DNA from: Ambrosia x helenae
Lineage: Eukaryota; Streptophyta; Magnoliopsida; Asterales; Asteraceae
NCBI GenBank assembly: GCA_030844895.1
Contig: CM061228.1
Span: 135,699,068 to 135,763,067 of the forward strand
DNA: 64,000 nt
Direction: 5' to 3'
In this document: positions 1 through 11,240 of the stretch, one piece after another
Layout of the letters: every line of letters starts with the position of its first letter
Position numbering within the stretch: the first letter of the stretch is position 1
Made by a program: the position numbers and the translations under genes
The notes under the pieces: generated by a model
The model's input: only the letters and a program-made list of their open reading frames with translations
Database searches by the model: none
Told to the model about the DNA's origin: nothing

Positions 1-944
1 CTTTGTTTAACTTTTTTATTGTCGTTCACCGACCCTAATTTTTGTGGTTTCCCACCCTCTTTGTAGCAAACAACATATTTGATACGAAGAACATTCATAT
101 GAACATATGATGTGCTCTTCCTAGCTGTAAATCCAGAAGCCTTGGCATACTTGTGATAAAACTCAAATGCATGATCTATACTTGGGAAAACCATACCAAC
201 TTCTGGTTTCAATGAAGATGCAACAGCAGGTATGTGTATTTGAGTTTGATCATCAATTGGAACATCTTTGTTAGATAGATCTGGCACAAAAAACATGATA
301 AAAAACACCATTTACATTTTTTTTATTAATGTAACCATAAAACAACAAAAAATATTTCAAAACGCATTCTAGCACTTAATAGAACGCATTTGAATGTTAT
401 GTGTAACATAATATCACAAGATACAGCAAAACGCATGTTGAAATATATTAAAACGCATTGGAATATTAATCTAACATAATATCACCAGACACATAAACGC
501 ATGCACTGATTATACTAAAACGCATTCAGAAAATGTTATCAATACGATCATACAACAAGTTACAGTAAAACGCATTTTACTAATCCTAAAACGCAGATGA
601 TTATCTTCAAAATCACAAAAACATATAAAAATACCTTGAATCCTTCTGTGTTCAGCCATGAAGTCAAATTTCTCACCATTATGTTCATCAGTGTTGATTA
701 CATCTTCATGTATAATATCTATAAAAAAAAAAATTAATGAAGTACTCAACCTCTGTTTCATCACAGATCTAAAAAACTACAAAAAACAGTAGAAACTAAC
801 CTTCAAAATTGAGATTATGAGGATCAACAACTTCATGATCTTCATCGAATAAGAATTCAGGTTCATTGTTTAGATCTAAAAACACAAATTAAGAGTAAGT
901 TCACGAATACTTGAAAACAATAAAACAGAGTACATACCGAACAT
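1..944 (-). CDS. FAR1-related (FAR1 DNA-binding domain) gene, 5' part, cut by the window edge
   Basis: Four exons can be read on the minus strand: 944-938, 875-801, 718-635 and 280 to the edge. All junctions are GT-AG and all three introns are phase 1, so the frame stays open. The short acidic N-terminus (starts MFDLNNEPEF) is followed by a FAR1-type zinc-binding region with the hallmark blocks FEFYHKYAKASGF, TARKSTSY and VVCYKEGGKPQK. FAR1/FRS proteins are DNA-binding proteins derived from Mutator-like transposases. The rest of the gene, where a MULE transposase domain would lie, is outside the window. The gene sits just inside a MULE-type terminus ending at 1252, so I infer it is a transposon gene and not a domesticated regulator. 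Introns 1-3 carry many copies of AAAACGCAT. Confidence 0.85.
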
Positions 945-1252
945 GGTGAAGAACTCGGCAAATTGATTATGATTTTGGGGAAAAAGTTGAACCAGTGATC
1001 GATTACGTTTTGTATATTTTTGAATATGGTAAGAATTGATAATCGTATATTATGGAATCAGTTATGAAATTTGAAAATACTGATGAACGATAAAACAGGG
1101 ATTGATAATAAAACGCGATTAATTGATTTGTCAAATTGACTATACTACCCTTCTAATCTGTTATAGAGTTATAACAGACAATTTACACGTGGCATCATTC
1201 TGTGGCTTCCTACACTTTGTAGGATAAGGGACTTTGTACCCTACACTTTCTC
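1..1252 (-). mobile_element. Terminal part of a FAR1-carrying Mutator-like element (MULE)
   Basis: The sequence from about 1187 to 1252 (ACACGTGGCA, then CTTCCTACACTTTGTAGG, CTTTGTACC and a final CTTTCTC) matches, in the same order, the inverted left terminus of the complete MULE at 40088-41400. The element therefore ends at 1252 and extends left past the window edge. The bases just outside are TGCATATAA, the expected position of a 9-bp target duplication. Its partner cannot be checked here. The FAR1 gene starts about 310 bp inside this end. Confidence 0.75.
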
Positions 1253-2331
1253 TGCATATAATAACTACTTTTTGAGGGTAATTTTGTCTTTTGAACACCA
1301 TATTTAATCAAAATGAAGTCAAGAGTTAAGTGATGTTTATGAAAACTTATGACATTTAATTCTATAATTACTTGGAACACATTAAATATAAAACATCATT
1401 TATAATGCTACATGTTTTGTTATAATAATTTTTTATACAAATTAGGTACTTTATAAAAGTTAAAAGTTTTATAAACTTGATAATACTATATGAAATCGAG
1501 AAATCAATAATGAAAACTGTGATTGTAATCGTGAGGTAACGATTTGCATTTGAAATTATTACGTTATATTGATACACCTAAACATGCCTAATCATATCTA
1601 AACGTTACCGGATCCTATGACCGGAGAAAAAAAATTCGTTTATAATTAATTTCAAACAAATATTTCACGTAATTATGGTCAATTGATCATGATTAAGTTA
1701 GATAGAAGTGAATTTTCTTCTACAAATTGTATTACATATTGTAATATGTGAATATTCGATGTCAAATTTTACGATGATTTTAATATATTGTAGATTTGGT
1801 TGAATTATTATTAATAAAAAAAACTCTAGAGTTTGCTAGATAAGTATTATTTGATTATTTGTGTTACAAAAATATTATTATAAAATCCTGTATTCCTAAT
1901 ACTCTATGGATACAGGATTGAAAGTGGAAATGTATGTTATGGAGAAAATTTGTCTCGCGTCCTTAAATTTTTTTATATAAAATAGGTCAAACTTATTTTT
2001 GTCGATATTATTATCTTATGTTTAGAAGAAAGAGAAAAGAAAAGTTACTATGTTGGTTTTATTTTTATACATCTTTGAATGTAAGTTTCGTTTATAACAT
2101 ACTTGTGTGTGATAAATACAATTCATCTAAGCATAGGCGACAAGTCATGAAAGTTTTTTTTTTTTTTTTTTTTTTTTGTTTTCATTTTTATGTTGTTATG
2201 TTATGGTTTCGATTTACTTATTTTTTTTCCTAACATAATTTTGAACTTTTTTTAATATGGCGAGTTAACTCGCCGCCACACGTGTTTTTGATTCGGTGTT
2301 TTTTCATTTATTTTTGGTTCGGTTTATCAGT
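1253..2331. other. Gene-free AT-rich stretch
   Basis: No coding exon or RNA gene could be supported. It is AT-rich with a T run at about 2155-2177. The right part presumably belongs to the Helitron ending at 2360, but its 5' end was not found. Confidence 0.5.
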
Positions 2332-2360
2332 CCCGCCGCAACGCGCGGGTTTCCCACTAG
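2332..2360 (+). mobile_element. Helitron 3' terminus
   Basis: A GC-rich hairpin (CCCGC...GCGGG at 2332-2349) is followed 11 nt later by CTAG, with T as the next base. This is the canonical plant Helitron 3' end (hairpin, CTRR, insertion between A and T). The matching 5' TC end lies somewhere to the left and was not identified. Confidence 0.65.
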
Positions 2361-2739
2361 TCCTAATAAAACTACTACATGAGCATGTTGGTGGTATTTG
2401 AAGTCTAGGTTATACTCAAAATATAATAGTGATATTTAATTTTGGACCCGGACTTCAAATACCGCACATAGTCATCATGCACTAAAAAACAAATATGTGA
2501 TGATGTATTTGATGATGAAGCTTTCCACTCATCCACAACCATTGATCATTTGACCTAAAACACGTCCGTGGTATTTTATATCCGGATTTCCTTACAAACC
2601 CATATCTCCGGTATTCACAACCGACATTCTAAGGTGTTCTATTAAAATTTAAAACTGTTAGATTTGTAAATATGAAATGTAAACAAGTTTTTTTAAATAT
2701 ATAATGTTATGCTATAAAAAATGATTCATAGTTTAAAAA

Positions 2740-2744
<5 letters not shown>

Positions 2745-2834
<90 letters not shown>
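2745..2834. repeat. (TAA)n microsatellite
   Basis: About 30 uninterrupted TAA units, ending about 85 bp before the DEG5 start codon, so within the likely promoter or 5' leader. Confidence 0.95.
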
Positions 2835-2836
<2 letters not shown>

Positions 2837-2919
2837 CAGTTAAACTAAGTATGAAATATTACGTGTTTGAAAGCTTTGTGTCGGGTAAACAGAAAGGTAA
2901 GGGGATACGACGACCGTGA

Positions 2920-3201
2920 ATGGTAATGGAGGTACTGGGCTGTGGCCACTCCATCTCCATTCCAGTTTCCTCACACAAACCTTCATCTTCATCTTCTTCA
3001 TTGTCTTCATCTCTTCCCTCTCATCATCTACCTGCAACACGCAGAACAATAATATTCTCAGCCGTAGCCTCTTATCTCCAGCTCTCTCCAATTCCATCTG
3101 CAATCGCCCAACAACTGGATGAATCTCAGCTGGAAGAAGATCGTGTTGTTCGTCTCTTTCAGGTTATTCACCGATGCTTCTTTTTAGCACCTTTCTCTTT
3201 A

Positions 3202-3274
<73 letters not shown>

Positions 3275-5913
3275 TAGTTTGTTTTCAGTTCCTTCAGAAT
3301 TGCAATTGTCTGTTAGAGCTAGCTTTATCTATTTATTTTATTCCAACAAAAAGATTTGAGGGTTTTGGAGGCAACCAAATTATTTCCATAAAATAAAAGA
3401 GCTAATTATTGCCAAGAGGTTCTAGTCATTTCCGAATTCCGAGTAGGTTTAGTGAATGTGTGAGTAGTTTATAAAGAATAGACATTTTTTAGGCATTTCC
3501 AGTTTGGCATAAGCCTGCAACATACATACATACATACATACATACATACATACATACATACATACATACATACATACATACATACATACATACAGGAGTT
3601 TACGGAGACGTAAGATTAAGGTTAAGGATGTTGGGTTTTGGAGAAAGTGGGACGACATCGTGCTTTCTGGGGAAAACTTGGGAGAGTGGATAGAAAGCTG
3701 ATGTGGCACGTGGGGAAATTTGGGGAAAACAAACGACTCCCTATTCATGTCTATATGTTTAGTTTTGTGTATCTATATGTTGTTTGGTTTGGAGCCGAGA
3801 GTCTCCCTAGAAGCATCCAAAGTTTAAAAGAACGGAAACGCGCCTCGAGGCGTTTTCCCTTCGCCTCACGAGGCGTAAGCCTCGAGGCGAACCGAGGCGT
3901 AAGCTCGAGGCGGAATTAAAAAATTAAATAAATAATTATATATCTTTCAAAAAATAAAATGCTAACTAATTTCATCATCAAAAACATCAAAAACACACAT
4001 AAAAAAGACATAAAATGTCACAAAAAGTCGAAAACATAAAAAATATACCTGAAAACCCCCTGAGGCGCATCTGAGGCGCAACTTTTCATAACGCCTTAGT
4101 CCTGTGAGGCGCATACCACTGTTCAAACACCTGAGGCGCCGCCTCAAAAGCGTTTTTTTAAACCATGGAAGCAACATCTCAATCAATAGGGATAGCGGTA
4201 AGACTTGCATACATACCACCCGCTCATACCTTACCAATAGCTTCGCTATTTGTGAGATGTACTAGGTATGGTTGTAGTTTTGCAACAATCATTTTTTTGA
4301 TGCTAATTACTTGCATTTTAATTTACATTCATGTAGGAAACATCACAATCTGTGGTTTTCATCAAAGACCTTGAAATCATCACTAACCCAAAAAGCTCTG
4401 ATGAAGTTGTGATAGTAGATGATGAGAAAGCCAAAGTTGAAGGGACTGGTTCAGGCTTTATTTGGGACAAGTTTGGCCACATTGTAGGATTTCATATTTC
4501 ATTTTGTGCACTTTCTTTTAACCTTTTAAATTTTAATTCTTACTTTTATGTTTTCTGGTATGATGAGTGTATGGCAGGTGACGAATTATCATGTTGTTGA
4601 AAAGCTAGCCACGGATCAACTTGGACGACAGATTTGTAAGGTTTTTCTAGTCGACAAATATGGTAACAGTTTATCTAGAGATGGAAAGATTGTTGGTGTT
4701 GACCCATCATCTGATTTGGCTGTTCTAAAGGTGGGCAGAAAGCAACATAAGGAAAAAAGAAAATGCACTCGTCAGTTGATAATATGTTCGTATTTATGTC
4801 TGCAGGTCGATATTGAAGGGATTGAGGTAAAGCCGGTAGATATAGGCAGCGCCCGGAAACTAAATGTGGGCCAGAGCTGTTATGCGATCGGGAATCCTTA
4901 TGGATATGAGAACACATTAACCACTGGGGTAATACTTTTAAAACTTAACCTTCAAAGGGTGGTACAATGGTATTTGTAACTGGTTTCTGCCTTGAATCCC
5001 TTGAAATGTGTTTCATTTGGTCACATTGGGTAGCAAGGTATTGGTGAGACCCGTGAGTTTTCTGGTTACAGGTTGTCACGGTTAAAGAAAAAAACCTTTA
5101 CAATTTATAAATATTATTAGAGTATACGATTCGATAGTGACAGAGAACAATATCAGGTAGTCAGTGGGCTAGGTAGGGAGATACCATCACCAAATGGAGG
5201 TGCCATTAGAGGAGCCATTCAAACAGATGCAGCTATTAATTCAGGTGAATTTGCACCTTGTTTGATTCTGGTGGCTAGATTATCATATGGTGGTATTATG
5301 ATATCATATGAACATTTTGTTGTAATTGTGTTGTGCAGGAAATTCAGGTGGACCTTTGCTTGATTCCCATGGCCATGTTATCGGTGTTAATACAGCAACT
5401 TTCACTCGAAAAGGTATACAGTTGACTGTCTAGATGACTTTGATCTAAATTATATCACCAATTTTTATTTTTTTATGAGTTCAGTCCAAATTAAAGACGG
5501 CAACTCTGGGTAGAATTTCTCTCCTCAGGGAGGGTAGTTTTAGTATGCTTTCAAGGTCGAACCATGTGCTTTTCAGTTCATAATCAATGCAGATTATGTA
5601 ACAAAGCTGATCAAAATTTTCTACTTCACTGATATATCAATTCTGAATTTGAAAACCAAACAGTTTGACTTTTTCAAAAGTCAAACAACACATATAACAG
5701 ATAAAGTGAGTTACTTACATGACATTAGGATCTCTGAAACTATCAGTGAAAGATGAAACTACACAACTCACAGGTTCAAAAATGTTAATTGTATAACTTA
5801 CTGCAGGGAGTGGGATGTCATCTGGGGTCAACTTTGCAATACCTATTGATATTGTTGTGCAAACCGTACCGTACTTAATTGTTTATGGCACTGCTTACCG
5901 AGACAGGTTTTGA
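2920..5913 (+). CDS. DEG5: Chloroplast Deg/HtrA serine protease, DEG5 type
   Basis: Seven exons splice into a 311-residue protein: 2920-3162, 4337-4483, 4578-4730, 4806-4928, 5157-5244, 5339-5413 and 5807-5913 (stop TGA), all GT-AG. Residues 1 to about 65 are Ser-rich, like a chloroplast transit peptide. The trypsin-like triad is visible: His135 (TNYHVVEK), Asp176 (SSDLAVLK) and Ser254 (INSGNSGGPLL). The protein ends right after the protease domain at TAYRDRF with no PDZ domain, as in Arabidopsis DEG5, which is about 323 residues. DEG5 is known to act with DEG8 in the thylakoid lumen in turnover of damaged photosystem II D1. The start is the ATG that opens the transit peptide. Intron 1 (3163-4336) is enlarged by two microsatellites, a hAT-type MITE and a SINE-like copy. 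The frame is intact. Confidence 0.93.
3203..3274. repeat. (TTA)n microsatellite in DEG5 intron 1
   Basis: About 24 perfect TTA units starting 40 bp after the exon 1 donor site. The poly-Tyr and poly-Leu reading frames across it are artefacts of the repeat. Confidence 0.95.
3521..3594. repeat. (CATA)n microsatellite in DEG5 intron 1
   Basis: About 18 perfect CATA units, the third microsatellite within 900 bp around DEG5 exon 1. Confidence 0.95.
3818..4167. mobile_element. GGCG-rich palindromic MITE, hAT type, copy A (in DEG5 intron 1)
   Basis: The ends CAAAGTTTAAAAG and, inverted, CATGGTTTAAAAA form terminal inverted repeats. Both arms are rich in GCCTCGAGGCG-like blocks. The flanks GAAGCATC (3810-3817) and GAAGCAAC (4168-4175) are an 8-bp target duplication with one mismatch, as expected for hAT elements. 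The AT-rich core is shared with copy B. Confidence 0.75.
4185..4290 (+). mobile_element. SINE-like 3' body in DEG5 intron 1
   Basis: The block GGTAAGACTTGCATACATAC ... TAGCTTCGCTATTTGTGAGA ... GGTATGGTTGTAG resembles the 3' part of Au-like plant SINEs, and the same order of blocks recurs at 17518-17620. The 5' tRNA-related part is not recognisable, so this copy is probably truncated. Confidence 0.45.
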
Positions 5914-6218
5914 CAGTTAGTCTACTCCAAAGAAATCACTACTGTAATATGAAATCATTTATCATACTCTTCTGTCAATAACATGGCGACATTTGTGTTG
6001 TGAAATTTGTATCTATTGTTTTTTCTTCATATATATTCTACAAAGCATTGATATCGTATCATCAAATCATCAACTACAAATTAAGCATCTCATCTCAAAC
6101 ACATTATAAAAGTAAATTACTCATTTGATACAAAAACAGAGTTCACTAACAGGAATTCAGCAATATAATGTTCCTATAATAATGTTCCAAAAAACAATAA
6201 AAGCATCACAATACAATG

Positions 6219-6547
6219 TTACCTTTGAGCCTGAAGGGAGAGTAGCGAGAGCTGTTCATCGATTGAGCAATCCACATGACAAGATGTTCTACAAGTGAAC
6301 GGGATTAATATAAGACCAAGTCCCCTTTGTTCCATTGGAGAAGGAGAAGATCTTCTGGTACTACGATACTCAACCGCGTCTTGAAGAATAATGTTTCCTT
6401 GTTTATCCATACAGTAAAACCCCCCATGAAAAACCGCCCGTCGCTTACCCCGACCAACATTCGCCTAAACAACAGTTTCTTCACATGGGCAATGCTTGAT
6501 TTGTCCCCAGAAGTTGCTTCTTCCACTGCTTGTATCATGCTCTCCAT
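6219..6547 (-). CDS. Sm-like (LSM) protein, NAA38/LSMD1-like, with one frameshift
   Basis: The coding frame runs from ATG at 6547 (MESMIQAVEEATSGDK) through the Sm1 motif (VKKLLFRRMLVGVSDGRFF) to a run of six C at 6420-6425. It then continues one frame over with MDKQGNIILQDAVEY and the Sm2 motif RGLGLILIPFTCRTSCHVDC, stopping at 6219-6221. The total is about 109 residues if the frame is bridged. The layout fits NAA38, the auxiliary subunit of the NatC N-terminal acetyltransferase, and is less like a core spliceosomal Sm protein. A splice acceptor (TTGTTTGTTGTCAG) ends two bases before the ATG, so a 5'-UTR exon is likely upstream. It is convergent with DEG5, 305 bp from its stop. The single-base break at a homopolymer may be a sequencing error. 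Confidence 0.75.
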
Positions 6548-6842
6548 TTCTGACAACAAACAAACATTATCACACACTTTTTCTATACAAATAACACATT
6601 TAGGTCTATATGATCTCTCTTAACATCAGGTTCATAGAGCTATATGCAGAAACAGGGGTACAAGAGTTCACAAACAACCCATATAACACACACACAAAAA
6701 AAAAAAAAACCCTGTTTTGTTTTGTTCAGTCAGGCATATCATCAAACACCTAATGTGCCTTCTAAAGATTCAACATAACATAACGAAGAAAATAATTAAA
6801 CCAACTTCAAATGCATAGAATGATAGAATATACGTATACCCG

Positions 6843-6847
<5 letters not shown>

Positions 6848-6888
<41 letters not shown>
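6848..6888. repeat. Poly(A) run
   Basis: About 40 consecutive A on the plus strand, upstream of the Sm-like gene, in its presumed 5' region. No retroposon body was identified next to it. Confidence 0.8.
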
Positions 6889-6889
<1 letters not shown>

Positions 6890-7213
6890 TTTTCTGGCGT
6901 TAGATAGAATTTGATTGAGGGAATATTGGATCACCTTAAGCCAAATTAATAAAATTAGGGTAGAAGAAGGAAACGGGGTTTGCTTTGTTGAACCAATAAA
7001 GAGACGAGGTTTACTGGTTTCTTATTTAATTGTGTTGATCGAACAATTAAAGTGGCAAATCTTGAAGACGATTTGGGGGAAGATGAACATGATTTTATAT
7101 TTTAGGTTTAATAATTATAGAAAGTGCCCCTCATGTTTGTCAATCTTTATTTTCAGTACCCTAACAAAACAAGTTAAAACTAATCAATCATTATTATTCA
7201 TAACACTTACCAA

Positions 7214-7242
7214 CTAGTGAGATACCCGTCCGTTGGGACGGG
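7214..7242 (-). mobile_element. Helitron 3' terminus (minus orientation)
   Basis: On the minus strand a perfect 7-bp hairpin (CCCGTCC ... GGACGGG, 7225-7242) is followed by TATCTCA and CTAG, then T. The element extends to the right. No certain 5' end was found, but the 55-bp minisatellite at 7924-8935 could lie inside it. Confidence 0.65.
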
Positions 7243-7923
7243 TTTTCGAATGGGGATTAGAAAGCGTGAAAGTATATTTGGGTTGATGTTATCATTTTGA
7301 GTAAGCAAATGTCGATAACTAATCCCCATATAATATTAAAGTATATCAATTTTAAAAGTTTTGTTAATTTATATTATTTATGAAATCAGCCATTGAAAAA
7401 AAAAATACTAATTTATTTGCTTTGTTTAAAAAAAATTATATGAAATCTTGGTATGAACCAAACTGTGTGACAACAGTAATACCAACCACACCAACATTAC
7501 TATAAAAGTCCTACAAAACGAAAGTTGTCTTAATCCACAAAACATACCAACATAGTAAGTAGTTTTAAATTCAGAAACATAAACATAAACATAGAACGTT
7601 GGTTAACATAATTGAACACAAACATGATCTACTTCTTGAAATCGCATTGCAGCTTTTCAACATGATTTCTCAGCCTCTTCTTGTAGCTCAATGTTTAACA
7701 TTTGAATGGCACAATTTCCAACTTGAAAAAGGAAATCACTTAGCAAACTCAATGATTCGTGTCCAAGTAGAACAAAAAGCAACTAATACAGCTCCAAATT
7801 ATCACCATTTTGCCACAGTGACATAAATTTCACCATTTTCGTTACGTTTTATTTATATAACAACAAACTTTGCAAAAAAAAAAAATTAATAAATATGTGC
7901 TATTAGAAAAAAAAAATGGCATA

Positions 7924-8935
7924 CGTGTCTTTTGGATAAAACGACCAACTTTCATTTAAAACATAAAATAAATCCTTACTGGTCCGTTTTGATAAAAACG
8001 ATCAATTTCCATTAAAGCATAAAAAATTCATACGGGTCGGTTTGGTAAAACGACCAACTTCCATATAAAATATATAAAATTCCATACGGCCAGTTTGGAA
8101 AAACTACCAACTTACTTCTAAAAGATACAAAATTCCACATGGGTGGATTTGGATAAAAAGGCTAACTTACATCTAAAACATACAGAGTTTCATATAGGTT
8201 GGTATTTATAAAACGGCCAACTTACATCTAAGACGTACATAATTCTATGCGGGTCGGTTTTGGTAACGACCAACTTACACCAAATACATACAAAATTCCA
8301 AACGGCTCAGTTTGGATAAAACGACTAACTGACATCTAAAACATACAAAACTCCATACGGGTCAGTTTGGATAAACCAACCAACTTACATCTAAAAGATA
8401 CAAAATTCCATGAGGGTTAGTTAGGATAAAACGACCAACTTACATTTAGAAGATACAAAATTTCATACAGTTCGGTTTGGATAAAACTACCAACTTACAT
8501 CTAAAAGATACAAAATTCCACACGGTTCAGTTTGGACAAAATGACCAACTTACATCTAAAACATACAATATTTCATATGGGTCGTTTTGGATAGAACTAC
8601 CAACTTGCATCTAAAAGATACAAAATTACATACGTGTCGGTTTGGATAAAACGACTAACTTACGTCTAAAAGATACATCATTCCATACAGGCTGGTTTGG
8701 ATAAAACGACCAACTTACATCTAAAAAATACAAAATTCCATGCGACTTCGTTTGGATAAAACGACCAACTTACATCTAAAACATAGAAAATTCCATACAG
8801 GTCGCTTTGGATAAAACAACCAACTTACGTTTAAAACATACAAAATTTCTTACGGGCCGGTTTGGATAAAATAGCCAACTTACATCTAAAACATACAAAA
8901 TTACATACGGGTCGCTTTGGATTTAATTATAGAGC
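7924..8935. repeat. 55-bp minisatellite, about 19 diverged units
   Basis: The unit reads roughly GGGTCGGTTTGGATAAAACG, then ACCAACTTACATCTAAAACA, then TACAAAATTCCATAC. Unit starts fall at about 7924, 7978, 8033, 8085 and onward every 52-55 bp to 8906. Units differ at many positions, so the array is old. No coding sense in any frame. Confidence 0.9.
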
Positions 8936-8999
8936 GGGTCATGAAATACACCAATAACAAATTCAGATCAAATAATTTTCAAATAAATTATTAAGGCAG

Positions 9000-9144
9000 A
9001 TTTTTTTTGGATCGGCTAAGAACATCACCTCGATACCCTGTTTTGAATCCCGTTTTCGCATTGTCCCTGAGGGCATAAGCCCTTTCAACGTCAAGGGAGT
9101 AAACCCTCCCACCTCTCCCCAATTGAGCTGGGGGTCATTGGCTT
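9000..9144 (-). mobile_element. tRNA-derived SINE, complete, with 13-bp target duplication
   Basis: The direct repeat ATTATTAAGGCAG flanks it exactly (8987-8999 and 9145-9157). On the minus strand it has an A-box-like AGCTCAATTGGGGAGAGG near the 5' end, a B-box-like GGATTCAAAAC, and a short A-rich tail at 9000-9008. Length is 145 bp. Confidence 0.75.
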
Positions 9145-9561
9145 ATTATTAAGGCAGTTAACATTTGGTAGTCTTTAGGTTTAAAGAAATCTTCGTATCT
9201 GGTGAATTGTTTATGTGCTTAAAAAACATGTTTAACATAAATCAAATGATAAAGCAATTATCTTCGTATCTTGTGAATTGTTTATGTGCTTAAAAAAGCA
9301 TGTTTAACATAATTCAAATGATAAAGCAATTTGTTTTTGAGTTACTGGTGTCTTAAATGAACTTCAGAGTAATGGCATTAAAATTTCATAACCCAGTAGT
9401 GATCACATTTAGGTTAAAAAAGTGAAGCTACAAAAGAGGGAACGTTTGGATGGTTTGCACGAACCAAGCATTTGAAAAAGTTTGAAGCCACTAAAGAACT
9501 GGAAATAACACATCTGATGCAACTTTCTGAAACAAAACAAAACATGACAAAATCAGTGAAG

Positions 9562-9685
9562 GTTTTTTTAACGACTTAAATTACACCGAATCCGCCTTTG
9601 ACAGGGCTCGAACCCTTGACCTCGAAGAGAGCAAGACCTTAACTCAAATGATTTCGCCAATTGGACCCAACTCTCCACCCAAATG
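9562..9685 (-). mobile_element. tRNA-derived SINE
   Basis: On the minus strand the region carries CCAATTGGCGAAATCATTTG (A-box region) and GGTCAAGGGTTCGAGCCC (clear B box), followed by an A-rich end. Short flanking repeats AGTGAAG (9555-9561 and 9686-9692) are consistent with insertion. It is not a functional tRNA, because no acceptor stem pairs. Confidence 0.6.
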
Positions 9686-10230
9686 AGTGAAGTTATTAGG
9701 CTTGTTGTTTTCAGTCAGTTTTGGTGCCGGCTCCTCCCTGTCGTCACAACTTGCGTCATACGGAACTTTTGTACATTTCCATTTAGAATCAAAAGCGATA
9801 TGTGTGCGTTTCCATATGGAGCTAAAAATGTTGAAGCATTCATTCCAAGGGAACAAAAAGCAGTTGTCTGCATTTAAACAGAATAAATACTTGTCAAGAA
9901 ACCAAACATGAGAAATGTGCTAAAAAGGTAAACCAAAATGTCAAAACATGTTTTGAGTCATTTTTGTCACACTGAGGCGCGATGCGTAAAACCTGGGTCT
10001 TTTTCGTTCCGTGCCTAAGATAAATACATGAAGCGCTCAAAAGGCACTGATTTTACCTTCTCCCTTCTGCGGGGAATTTTTTTTCCAAGTTCCCAAAAAA
10101 CCAAACATAAGGCCCATCTTTACCATCCGGAAAATTAACACAACGACCAACAAAATTATTTTCGTTTCTTCATATGAGCGCCTGAAACATAATAAACTGT
10201 TTTTAATATGTTTAAATTTTGATAATTTCC

Positions 10231-11240
10231 CTGAACTTCCATGAAGCACTCCTAAGCTTCTAATAATAGCCATTTTGGTTGCCATGCATACCTAATATTA
10301 ATTTAGAAATAATGGGTTCAAGGGATCCAAGAGTTCTATTAGGTGGTTGAGTGGAATGAAAGGGAAAGTAGGTAGTTATGCAGTCTAGGATTGCAGGCTT
10401 CAAGGGCTTATGACGAGGGGCAGGCAACATGGCATGATGGCAAACCTTTCCAAAATTAGAATCGCGGACTTCTTCAAGTATGCAAATTGGGATTGCGGGC
10501 ATCTTCAATCTGCAAATTTATATACATGGCAAGATATAATACATACTTGCGACATAGGCACGAGTCATACTTGATTATTGAATATGACATCGGTCAATTC
10601 TGCTTAAACAACATTTATGCCCCAATCATGTTTGTTTTAGGTATTGCAATGCTTTATAATGGCATGAGTCATGCCGCATGACTATTGCCACTCTCTGCTC
10701 TTTTTGGTCAGCAGAAAATACATGGAATTTAACAATTACATTACTACTCTACTACACTTACTAATTTGTATTTTGACCCGTTTGCTTATAAATAAATCAG
10801 TTTATACTACAGTTTATCCATGTCATATTCACAAAGATTTTTATAAAAGAAAAAATAGATACGAAAAAAATAAAAGATGTGCAGTATCTATGATGTAGGT
10901 TCAGTTTAGAACTTTAGATCAGCCTGAAGCTTGACAGACATATAGAGAAGAGTAAGAAGGGCACCTTGAGGAAGTGGAGCAAACCTTGCAAGATTTGACC
11001 TGACCCACATGGATACAACCCTGAACATCCATGAAGCACTCCTAAGCTTCTAATAATAGCCATTTTGGTTGCCATGTATACCTAATATTAATTTTCAGCC
11101 AACAAATCAATCAAATAAAGCAAATAAGCCAACCTAGATTGAAAATGAGACAAATGAATACAAATTTAGACCTTTGCATAGTGATTGTACCCAAGAAGCT
11201 TAGCTTCTTCAAATCGGAGTTTTAGAATTTGTTCAATAAT
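10231..11240 (-). pseudogene. Fragments of an M3 oligopeptidase A (TOP/OOP-like) gene
   Basis: On the minus strand, 11240-11172 encodes IIEQILKLRFEEAKLLGYNH then YAK, ending at a GT donor. This is a highly specific match to the helical region of plant organellar oligopeptidase (M3 family, which degrades transit-peptide fragments). The next exon starts after TAATATTAG with MATKMA, as in the family, but the frame then breaks (LLEA followed by a stop). This second exon is present twice, as a 74-bp direct repeat at 11021-11094 and 10231-10304. The zinc site (HEFGH) and the rest of the enzyme are absent, so it is a remnant or a transposon-captured fragment. Further upstream, open exon-like pieces (starts at about 11949 and 12063) are not recognised. 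Confidence 0.7.

Noticed and set aside
3174..3396. Poly-Leu and poly-Tyr open frames after DEG5 exon 1
   Set aside because: They read through the (TTA)n intronic microsatellite. The GT donor at 3163 and the DEG5 protein match show that this is intron.
4165..4374. Possible alternative DEG5 exon reading ATSQSIGIA, similar to the true exon 2 start ETSQSVVFI
   Set aside because: The similarity is brief, there is no acceptor in place, and it runs straight into SINE-like sequence. The exon at 4337 gives the exact family match. It may be worth a look in RNA-seq.
7924..8935. Regularly spaced repeats that could suggest a CRISPR-like array
   Set aside because: Units are head-to-tail with no unique spacers, are strongly diverged, and lie in plant nuclear DNA. 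It is a minisatellite.
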